Below, piece by piece: positions 1-5,556 of a DNA stretch of 7,676 nt (positions are counted from its first letter, which is position 1; the number at the start of each line of letters is the position of its first letter). The translations under genes were made by a program, and so were the position numbers. The notes under the pieces are model-generated. The model searched no databases, had not been told where the DNA came from, and saw only the letters and a list, made by a program, of their open reading frames with translations. This DNA is from Nitrospirota bacterium (GTDB taxonomy: Bacteria; UBA2233). The DNA lies in contig WOZJ01000019.1 in assembly GCA_011620345.1 (NCBI GenBank), positions 1 to 7,676 on the forward strand, written 5' to 3'.

Positions 1-31
1 GGGCTCAAGCAAAAGGCGGAAGTTTGGCGGC

Positions 32-60
32 TTGCCAGGGTTGCTGCCCGCGGCTACACT
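32..60 (+). promoter_or_regulatory. Sigma70-type promoter for the molybdoenzyme/YyaL operon
   Basis: TTGCCA at 32-37 and TACACT at 55-60 are separated by exactly 17 bases. The first matches the TTGACA consensus at 5 of 6 positions and the second matches TATAAT at 4 of 6. Transcription would start near 67, giving a leader of about 30 bases before the ATG at 97. The same TACACT hexamer is the best -10 candidate in front of the WrbA gene, which supports it as a local promoter element. Confidence 0.6.
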
Positions 61-96
61 AAAAGAAGACAAAGCCACTCAAAAAAGGAAACGACC

Positions 97-696
97 ATGA
101 ATGAAGCTCCCGTCATCCAAAGCCCGGATACGCAGCGCGAAGACAGGGTTCCGCCGGGCCAGAGGGTTACACAACAATGGCCCGTCTTGCATCACGGCGC
201 TGTCCCAATGATCGACCCGGCTGGGTGGAGCTTCAAGGCCTTTGGGCTCGTGGAGACCCCCAAAGAGTTGCGCTTCGAAGAATTTTTGGCACTCCCCAGG
301 GTTCGCGTTGCTTCTGATATCCACTGTGTGACTACCTGGAGCCGGCTGAACAACCTCTGGGAGGGCGTAGCCACCAAGGAGATTGCGAGGATCGCAAGGC
401 CCCTGCCCAATGCCCGCTTCGTCCTCGTGCACGCGTTTGGCGGGTTCAGCGCGAACCTCCCCCTGGAAGAGTTCTTGGCCGAGGATGTGCTCTTTGCCCT
501 CACTCACGACGGGAAACCGCTTACACCGGAGCACGGCTATCCTGTTAGGCTCGTCGTCCCGCGCCTGTATTTTTGGAAGAGCGCCAAATGGGTGACGGGG
601 GTGGAGTTTGTAGAGCATGACACCCCCGGCTTTTGGGAGTCGGTAGGCTACCATAACCACGGCGACCCCTGGAAGGAGGAACGCTATGGCCGCTAG
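97..696 (+). CDS. Sulfite-oxidase-like molybdopterin oxidoreductase (YuiH group)
   Basis: This 199-residue protein fits the stand-alone oxidoreductase molybdopterin-binding domain family (YuiH-like, relatives of sulfite oxidase and MsrP/YedY). The motif [18 protein letters not shown] (residues 74-91) contains Cys77, the expected molybdenum thiolate ligand. [15 protein letters not shown] (111-125) and [21 protein letters not shown] (146-166) are the other family blocks around the cofactor. There is no Tat or Sec signal, no heme domain and no dimerisation domain, so it is probably a cytoplasmic enzyme of unknown substrate; the size is usual for the YuiH group. The ATG at 97 has an AAAGGAA ribosome site at 84-90, six bases upstream. 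Its end overlaps the next gene by 11 bases, so the two are probably translationally coupled. The family call is firm; the substrate is not known. Confidence 0.88.
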   Translation: MNEAPVIQSPDTQREDRVPPGQRVTQQWPVLHHGAVPMIDPAGWSFKAFGLVETPKELRFEEFLALPRVRVASDIHCVTTWSRLNNLWEGVATKEIARIARPLPNARFVLVHAFGGFSANLPLEEFLAEDVLFALTHDGKPLTPEHGYPVRLVVPRLYFWKSAKWVTGVEFVEHDTPGFWESVGYHNHGDPWKEERYGR

Positions 697-2785
697 GACA
701 AACCGCCTCATACACGAAAAGAGCCCCTACTTGTTGCAGCACGCCTCCAACCCCGTGGACTGGTGGCCTTGGTGCGATGAGGCCTTTTTGGATGCCAAGA
801 GGCTCGATCGCCCCGTTTTCCTATCGATCGGCTATTCAAGCTGCCATTGGTGCCATGTAATGGAAAAGGAATCGTTTGACGACCCCGAGGTGGCCCAGGC
901 ACTGAACGATGCCTTCGTATGTATCAAGGTCGACAAAGAAGAGCGGCCCGACATCGATCAGCTCTACATGGGCGCTTGCCAGGCGTTTACAGGCTCTGGC
1001 GGATGGCCTCTCAGTATCTTCCTCACGTGGGACAAGAGCCCTTTTTTTGCAGCTACCTACATTCCGAAGCATACGAGCTTTGGTCGTCTTGGGCTTATTG
1101 AGCTCACCCAAAGGATCTCCGAGCTCTGGAAAAACGAAAGGGAAAGGCTGATTGCCCCAGCTAGGCAGGTGCTAGACGCACTCCAAAAAGGCCCCGAATC
1201 CAAGAGCGAGCGACTGCCCGGGCCAGAGCTGCTCGATTCGGCCTATCTTATGCTTGAACACGCCTTCGATCCTGAATTCGGCGGGTTCGGCCAAGCGCCA
1301 AAATTTCCCTCACCGACAAACCTGCTTTTCCTCCTTCGATACCATGCCCGGGCGGGCGAGGAAAAACCCCTTTTGATGGTGCTTGAAACGCTCAAAAAGA
1401 TGCGCTTAGGCGGCATCTACGATCATTTAGGGTTTGGGTTCCACCGCTACGCCACCGACAGGGCTTGGCGCGCCCCCCACTTTGAAAAGATGCTCTACGA
1501 CCAGGCGCTCCTTTCTTACGCCTATATCGAGGCCTTTCGAGTCAGCAAAGACCCTTTGTTTGCAAGGACGGCTCAAGAGACGATTTCCTACGTTCTCTCT
1601 TGCCTGACCTCGAAAGAGGGGGCTTTTTGGAGCTCCCAAGATGCCGATTCGGAAGGCGAGGAAGGAAAGTACTACCTCTTCGAAGCCTCCGAGATCGAAA
1701 AAGGCCTCTCATTAAGCGAGGCGGCCTTCATTAAGGAAATCTTTGGCATAAAAGAAGAAGGCAACTTCTTGGAGCCCGTCAACCAGGCTAGAACGGGCAA
1801 GAACGTGCTGGCCCTTCAAGGGCCGCCGGATGTCCTCGCAAAAAGACTCGACATGAGCTTGGAAGCCTTTTGGAAGACGCTAGAGGCCATCCGCCAAAAG
1901 CTGCTGGCCTTTCGGAACGGACGTACCCATCCAACGACCGACGACAAAATCCTTTTGGACTGGAACTCGCTGATGATCATCGCGCTCGCCAAAGGAGCAA
2001 GGGTGCTGAACGACGAAAGCCTGCTCAACGCTGCAAAGGCCGCGATGGGGTTTGCGTGGGAGCGCATGCGCAGTCCGGACGGAGAATTGTTCCATGCCTA
2101 CAAAGATAGGCCGCTCGCCCCGGGATTCCTCGATGATTACGCCTTCCTCGCCTGGGCGCTGATCGAGCTCTACGAATCGAGCTTTGAAGTGGCCTACCTG
2201 AAGAAAGCCAGGGAGGTACTAGATCGGCTGCTCGAGACGTTCTTCGATGCCCCGAGCGCAACCTTCTTCTTTAGCCCCAAAGGCCTCGAAGACCTTCCTG
2301 TTCGTACAAGAAGGCTTGAAGATTCGGCCCTGCCGTCTGGCAGCGCCGTGACCATTATGGCGCTGCTCAAGCTCTCCATGGCCCTTGCCGACCCTGGTTA
2401 CGAGCGCTTGGCAAAAGAAGCGCTCCAGGGGTCCGCGGCCTGGGTAGAACAGGCCCCGCACGCGTTTGCGTCTTTTTTGTGCGCCATGGATGTTGCGCTC
2501 GGGCCGAGTTCAGAGGTGGTTTTAGCCTCGACCGACCCTTCCAGCGAAGAAGCCCTGGCATTCCTGAGGGCGCTTTGGAGCGCCTACCTGCCTAGGACAA
2601 TCGTTCTTTTAAGGCCAACGGCCGAGGGCTTTTTTGAGCGTGACATCGCTACGCTCACCCCTTTTCGAAAGGGCCTTTCGCCGATCAGCGAAAAGCCTTC
2701 GGCCTACCTCTGCCGAGGAACGCGCTGCGAGCCCCCGACACACGACGTTCAATCCCTTATCGGCCGTATACGTTCCAACCCATAG
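686..2785 (+). CDS. YyaL/SPATA20-type thioredoxin-domain protein (DUF255, COG1331)
   Basis: This 699-residue protein is collinear with bacterial YyaL and mammalian SPATA20, whose usual length is about 690. The N-terminal thioredoxin-like domain (about 1-165) carries the family signature from Asn7 to Trp29 ([17 protein letters not shown]) and a CHWC redox motif at Cys53-Cys56. Residues about 185-600 are predicted to form an (alpha/alpha)6 barrel resembling N-acylglucosamine 2-epimerases. Family blocks there include [17 protein letters not shown] (242-258), [14 protein letters not shown] (263-276), [14 protein letters not shown] (317-330), [12 protein letters not shown] (419-430) and [10 protein letters not shown] (481-490). 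The C-terminal [11 protein letters not shown] (674-684) holds the conserved Cys676/Cys681 pair. The biochemical role of the family is unsettled. The ATG at 686 has a strong GGAAGGAGG site at 671-679 inside the upstream gene. No truncation or frameshift is visible. Confidence 0.95.
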   Translation: MAARTNRLIHEKSPYLLQHASNPVDWWPWCDEAFLDAKRLDRPVFLSIGYSSCHWCHVMEKESFDDPEVAQALNDAFVCIKVDKEERPDIDQLYMGACQAFTGSGGWPLSIFLTWDKSPFFAATYIPKHTSFGRLGLIELTQRISELWKNERERLIAPARQVLDALQKGPESKSERLPGPELLDSAYLMLEHAFDPEFGGFGQAPKFPSPTNLLFLLRYHARAGEEKPLLMVLETLKKMRLGGIYDHLGFGFHRYATDRAWRAPHFEKMLYDQALLSYAYIEAFRVSKDPLFARTAQETISYVLSCLTSKEGAFWSSQDADSEGEEGKYYLFEASEIEKGLSLSEAAFIKEIFGIKEEGNFLEPVNQARTGKNVLALQGPPDVLAKRLDMSLEAFWKTLEAIRQKLLAFRNGRTHPTTDDKILLDWNSLMIIALAKGARVLNDESLLNAAKAAMGFAWERMRSPDGELFHAYKDRPLAPGFLDDYAFLAWALIELYESSFEVAYLKKAREVLDRLLETFFDAPSATFFFSPKGLEDLPVRTRRLEDSALPSGSAVTIMALLKLSMALADPGYERLAKEALQGSAAWVEQAPHAFASFLCAMDVALGPSSEVVLASTDPSSEEALAFLRALWSAYLPRTIVLLRPTAEGFFERDIATLTPFRKGLSPISEKPSAYLCRGTRCEPPTHDVQSLIGRIRSNP

Positions 2786-2787
2786 CC

Positions 2788-2817
2788 TTGAGGTACTCCT
2801 AAGGGCCATGCTAGTGT
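2788..2817 (+). promoter_or_regulatory. Candidate extended -10 promoter for the ferritin operon
   Basis: TTGAGG at 2788-2793 is followed after 18 bases by TAGTGT at 2812-2817, which is preceded by TG at 2809-2810 (extended -10 form TGnTAnnnT). It lies just after the end of the YyaL gene and would give a leader of about 45 bases before the ferritin start. The -10 matches consensus only at T1, A2 and T6, so this is a moderate to weak call. No clear terminator separates it from the YyaL gene, so readthrough is possible. Confidence 0.35.
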
Positions 2818-2869
2818 AAGAATACAAACCTAGCTACATTTTCTAACAACTTTACTGGGAGGGTTCTCG

Positions 2870-3307
2870 ATGTCCATGGCACAAAAACGCGTTTCCGATG
2901 AGCTTTTGGGCCTTCTCAACGAAGCGATCGCAAACGAGCTGCAAGGCTCCATCCAGTACATGTGGCAGCACGTGCTTGCGATGGGTATCAAAGGCCATGC
3001 CGTGAAAGGCGAGTTTAGGAAAATCGCGATAGTCGAGATGAAGCACGCCGAGGCGATCGCCGAACGGTTGCATTATCTGGGCGGCGTACCGACCACTCAG
3101 ACCACCCCAATCGTGGTCGGAGACTCGCTCAAGGCGATGATCGAGCAGGACAAGCGTGACGAAGAGAAGGCCATCGCGCTGTACATCAAGGTCCTCGAGC
3201 AGGCAGAAAAAGAGAACGACCCCGTCACGAAAAAGCTCTTTGAGGATATCCTCGAGGACGAACAAGAACATCACCATACGTTCACGATGCTCCTGGAGGA
3301 TCTCTAG
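2870..3307 (+). CDS. Bacterioferritin-type ferritin
   Basis: This 145-residue four-helix ferritin-like protein would oxidise and store iron in the cytoplasm. Aligned by eye to E. coli Bfr, all six di-iron ferroxidase ligands are kept with near-identical spacing: Glu23, Glu56, His59, Glu98, Glu131 and His134 (Bfr Glu18, Glu51, His54, Glu94, Glu127, His130). The helix-B block IVEMKHAEAIAERLHYLGGVP also keeps Met57 at the position of the heme-ligating Met52 of Bfr, so inter-subunit heme binding is possible. It is shorter than Bfr (158) because the C-terminal fifth helix is almost absent. The ATG at 2870 has a GGGAGGG site at 2857-2863; an ATG at 2876 is a less likely start. The next gene begins three bases after its stop. 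A related non-heme ferritin cannot be excluded. Confidence 0.9.
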   Translation: MSMAQKRVSDELLGLLNEAIANELQGSIQYMWQHVLAMGIKGHAVKGEFRKIAIVEMKHAEAIAERLHYLGGVPTTQTTPIVVGDSLKAMIEQDKRDEEKAIALYIKVLEQAEKENDPVTKKLFEDILEDEQEHHHTFTMLLEDL

Positions 3308-3310
3308 CCG

Positions 3311-4480
3311 GTGCTAGACCTTTACCAAACGGAGGGACTCCTTCCGGAATCCTCACGTATATTACGGCATTCGGTTAGGGAGTTCCTCGAAAAGGAGGTC
3401 CGTCCCGGGATTCTCGAGGCCTTCCATACCGAGACGCCGCCCGACATGCGCGCGCTCGCGCCAAAAATGGGTGCGCTCGGGATGTTGGGCGCCTTCATCC
3501 CGGAGGAAGATGGAGGGCCGGGCGGGAGCTATTGCGATTACGGCGTCGTATGCCAGGAGGCAGAAAGGCTCGATTCAAGCCTAAGGAGCTTTATCGCCGT
3601 CATTTCGGCGCTCGTCATGTATCCCATCTGGCGTTTCGGTTCCGAGGCCCAAAAGCGGCGCTGGCTGCCCGCCCTAGCCAAGGGGGAGGCTATCGGCTGC
3701 TTTGGGCTCACCGAGCCCAACGCGGGCTCGGACCCTGCCTCGATGGAGACCAAGGCCAGGAAGGTCCAGGCTGGCTGGGTGCTCAAGGGACGAAAACAGT
3801 GGATTTCGGAGGCCTCGATTGCGGATTTTGCGATCGTTTGGGCAAAGACCGAAGAGGGTATAAGAGGGTTCTTGATCGAGCGTGGCACGGAGGGGTTCGA
3901 GACCAGCACAATCAAAAAAAAAGGCTCGATGCGCGCCTCGGACGTGGGCGAGTTGATCCTAGAAGACGCCTTCGTTCCCGATGAGGCGCTCCTTCTAAAA
4001 TCCTCGGGTCTAAAGACCCCGCTAAGCTGCCTTACCCAGGCCCGTTTTGGGATCGCTTGGGGAGCCTTGGGGGCTGCAGAAGATTGTTTTGAGGCCGCGC
4101 TGAACTATGCCAAAGATCGTAAGCAGTTCGGTGCCCCGATCGCCTCCTACCAGCTCGTCCAAAAAAAGCTTGTGGACATGTTTATCGGCATTACGCAAGG
4201 CAAGCTCCTCGTCGCCCGGCTTGCCAGGCTCATGCAGGAAGGCAAGGCAAGCTTCCAGGCGGTTAGCCTTGCCAAAAAGGTCAACGTGGCGCTTGCTCGA
4301 GAGTGCGCGGCTATCTCGCGCGAGCTTCTTGGCGCCAACGGGATCGCGCTCGAATACCCACCCATCCGCCACATGATGAACATCGAGAGCGTCTACACCT
4401 ACGAAGGCACCGACGACATGCATACGCTCATCCTGGGCGAGGCCTTGACAGGGATCGGCGCCTTTGCGAAAGAAGCCTAA
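3311..4480 (+). CDS. Acyl-CoA dehydrogenase, glutaryl-CoA dehydrogenase-like
   Basis: This 389-residue FAD enzyme has the full acyl-CoA dehydrogenase fold: GCFGLTEPNAGSD (129-141) and RKQWISEASIADFAIVWAKT (161-180) in the middle domain, then RFGIAWGALGAAEDCFEAAL (245-264), DRKQFGAPIASYQLVQKKL (269-287) and LGANG (340-344) in the C-terminal helices. YEGTDDMHTLILGEALTGIGAF (364-385) matches glutaryl-CoA dehydrogenase, with Glu365 as the likely catalytic base. Glu85 and Arg92 in EAERLDSSLRS match human Glu87 and Arg94, which hold the distal carboxylate of the substrate, and Tyr364 is present. This favours glutaryl-CoA to crotonyl-CoA oxidation over a monocarboxyl substrate. The start is GTG at 3311, with GGAGGA at 3295-3300 inside the ferritin gene. 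No ETF, crotonase or thiolase gene lies in the window. Codons 202-204 are encoded in an A9 run. Confidence 0.88.
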   Translation: MLDLYQTEGLLPESSRILRHSVREFLEKEVRPGILEAFHTETPPDMRALAPKMGALGMLGAFIPEEDGGPGGSYCDYGVVCQEAERLDSSLRSFIAVISALVMYPIWRFGSEAQKRRWLPALAKGEAIGCFGLTEPNAGSDPASMETKARKVQAGWVLKGRKQWISEASIADFAIVWAKTEEGIRGFLIERGTEGFETSTIKKKGSMRASDVGELILEDAFVPDEALLLKSSGLKTPLSCLTQARFGIAWGALGAAEDCFEAALNYAKDRKQFGAPIASYQLVQKKLVDMFIGITQGKLLVARLARLMQEGKASFQAVSLAKKVNVALARECAAISRELLGANGIALEYPPIRHMMNIESVYTYEGTDDMHTLILGEALTGIGAFAKEA

Positions 4481-4489
4481 GCGTGGCCA

Positions 4490-4508
4490 GGCCAGCTTCG
4501 GCTTGGCC
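4490..4508 (+). terminator. UUCG-capped hairpin after the dehydrogenase gene
   Basis: GGCCAGC (4490-4496), a TTCG loop (4497-4500) and GCT-T-GGCC (4501-4508) form a 7-bp stem with one bulged T at 4504, closed by the very stable C(UUCG)G tetraloop. It starts 10 bases after the dehydrogenase stop codon. No T-run follows, so it is not a classical intrinsic terminator. It may instead protect the 3' end of the ferritin/dehydrogenase mRNA or act as a weak terminator. Confidence 0.4.
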
Positions 4509-4515
4509 CGTAATC

Positions 4516-4529
4516 CAAGAGGCCTCTTG
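4516..4529. repeat. Perfect 14-bp palindrome CAAGAGGCCTCTTG
   Basis: CAAGAGG at 4516-4522 is followed directly by its exact reverse complement CCTCTTG at 4523-4529. It lies between the dehydrogenase stop and the small transporter gene, 8 bases past the UUCG hairpin. A palindrome without a loop suits a dimeric DNA-binding protein better than a terminator. No function is established. Confidence 0.5.
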
Positions 4530-4601
4530 CCTTCTGGCCGTAGGCGCGTTTGATGTTTGAACGTTCGATGGTGGGCGGCCAAGTTTGAATAGCACCCTTC
4601 G

Positions 4602-4955
4602 ATGAACCTTGCCCCTGCCCTGCTTTGGCTAGCCTGCGTTTCGCTGAACACGATCGGCCATCTTGCCTTCAAGCAAGCCGCGCTCCTAGGGACAAGACGG
4701 CCACTCGGACACGGGCCCCAGACATCGGGCAAGGCTTGGATTGGCGTTGGCGTGGCCTCGTTCATGTTTCGGTTTTTTAGCTGGCTTGCGCTTCTTTCCT
4801 TGGTCCCGCTTTCAAAGGCCATCCTAATCGTTTCGTGCGACATCGTGGCGGTCATGCTTGGCGGGAGGGTCTTCTTTGCGGAAGCGCTCTCAGTTCCGCG
4901 CATCGTGGCCGCCTTGCTCATCGGGGCAGGCGTGGCGCTCGTTGGGGTCAGTTAA
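4602..4955 (+). CDS. Small multidrug-resistance/EamA-type membrane protein, subunit A
   Basis: This 117-residue protein has four predicted membrane helices (about 4-25, 45-67, 72-92 and 101-117), the size and layout of SMR and ArnE/ArnF-type half-transporters. NTIGHLAFKQAA (16-27) aligns with helix 1 of SMR proteins through Lys24 (EmrE Lys22), but the EmrE Glu14 position is Asn16. Asp80 sits within helix 3. An insertion of about 15 residues (30-44) lengthens the first loop. The ATG at 4602 is preceded by an in-frame TAG at 4590-4592, so no longer form in this frame is possible; there is no good Shine-Dalgarno site, so the start is less certain or the mRNA is nearly leaderless. The partner subunit follows after one base. 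Its substrate, whether drug, polyamine, metabolite or polyprenyl-linked sugar, cannot be told from sequence. Confidence 0.75.
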   Translation: MNLAPALLWLACVSLNTIGHLAFKQAALLGTRRPLGHGPQTSGKAWIGVGVASFMFRFFSWLALLSLVPLSKAILIVSCDIVAVMLGGRVFFAEALSVPRIVAALLIGAGVALVGVS

Positions 4956-4956
4956 A

Positions 4957-5373
4957 GTGTTGCGGGCTTACCTACTCCTCGGGTTTTTTTTACTTACTTG
5001 CTTCGACACCACTGCACAAGTAGGGCTTAAGGTCGCCGCAGAGAGCATATCCCCAGCGCGCCTGGGTGCAGCTTGGCTGGCTCGCGTGTTTTTAGAGCCC
5101 GGTGTCTACTTGGCAATTGGTTGTTACTTGGGGGCGTTCGCGACATGGATTCGTCTTCTTAGGCATGTTCCCGTAGGAGTGGCGTTCGCTGCCTCCCACT
5201 TGGAAATAGTGAGCGTCCTTATCGTTTCGTACCTCTGGCTCGGCGAATCGGTAAGCCTGGCCCAGGCAGCCGGTGCGTTCCTAATCCTGCTGGGCGTTGG
5301 CGTGCTCGCTTGCTTTGAAAGAAGACCAGCCTCCCCCAAGGCCATCGGTTCGGCAGACTGCGAGAGAGCATGA
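4957..5373 (+). CDS. Small multidrug-resistance/EamA-type membrane protein, subunit B
   Basis: This 138-residue protein has four predicted helices and a hydrophilic C-terminal tail of about 18 residues. Helix 1 (CFDTTAQVGLKVAA) places Asp17 exactly where EmrE has Glu14, with Lys25 at the EmrE Lys22 position. VPVGVAFAASHLEIVSVLIVSYLWLGESVSLAQAAGAFLILLGVGVLA (71-118) is typical of helices 3-4 in SMR/ArnE-like proteins, and Glu83 lies in helix 3. I chose the GTG at 4957 because it is one base after the stop of subunit A and has GGGG at 4944-4947 as a possible ribosome site. The frame is open further upstream (ATG at 4858), but that would overlap most of the end of subunit A. TTG at 4960 is an alternative. 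A T8 run at 4984-4991 falls in codons 10-12. It most likely pairs with subunit A. Confidence 0.72.
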   Translation: MLRAYLLLGFFLLTCFDTTAQVGLKVAAESISPARLGAAWLARVFLEPGVYLAIGCYLGAFATWIRLLRHVPVGVAFAASHLEIVSVLIVSYLWLGESVSLAQAAGAFLILLGVGVLACFERRPASPKAIGSADCERA

Positions 5374-5556
5374 AGCATCCCACAATTTGTTTATGGGAGC
5401 CGACCTCCAGACTAAGAGCTACCTGGACAACTCCAGCGGGGAAACATTGCTTCCCGTAGGGGCCAAAGGAGGAAGCGAGGTGGTATCTAGGCCAATTTGA
5501 CGTCGTTTATGGGCTCGGTCACCCGTTTGTCAAGGACCTGAGAGCTCACGCGCAGG
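5374..5556. other. Convergent intergenic region, no clear gene
   Basis: This 183-base gap separates the rightward SMR pair from the leftward DUF4139-like gene. A weak stem-loop is present (GGGAA 5439-5443 with TTCCC 5451-5455, 7-base loop), as is a 4-bp stem CCTG/CAGG at 5537-5556, but neither has a T-run, so no convincing bidirectional terminator is visible. The 9-mer GTTTATGGG occurs twice (5389-5397 and 5505-5513). A 35-codon open frame at 5393-5500 lacks a ribosome site and is not called as a gene. Confidence 0.5.

Noticed and set aside
97-711. A long minus-strand open frame opposite the molybdoenzyme gene (79-711)
   Set aside because: The plus strand has a strong promoter, a ribosome site and the Cys77 motif; the minus-strand product has no known motif.
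2786-2805. An imperfect inverted repeat after the YyaL stop as a terminator
   Set aside because: It has wobble and mismatched pairs near the loop and no T-run, and it overlaps the ferritin -35 candidate.
4022-4921. A 299-codon open frame on the minus strand spanning the end of the dehydrogenase gene and most of SMR subunit A
   Set aside because: It lies opposite two genes with clear family matches, spans their intergenic gap, and its translation shows no recognisable domain. It is a by-product of codon bias.
5437-5456. A stem-loop in the convergent gap as a bidirectional terminator
   Set aside because: The stem is short, the loop is 7 bases and no T-run follows on either strand.
5393-5500. 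A 35-codon plus-strand open frame in the convergent gap
   Set aside because: No ribosome site precedes its ATG, the product matches nothing I recognise, and an open frame this short is expected by chance.
5389-5513. The repeated 9-mer GTTTATGGG in the convergent gap as a mobile-element or site-specific repeat
   Set aside because: Only two copies 116 bases apart, with diverging flanks and no associated recombinase.
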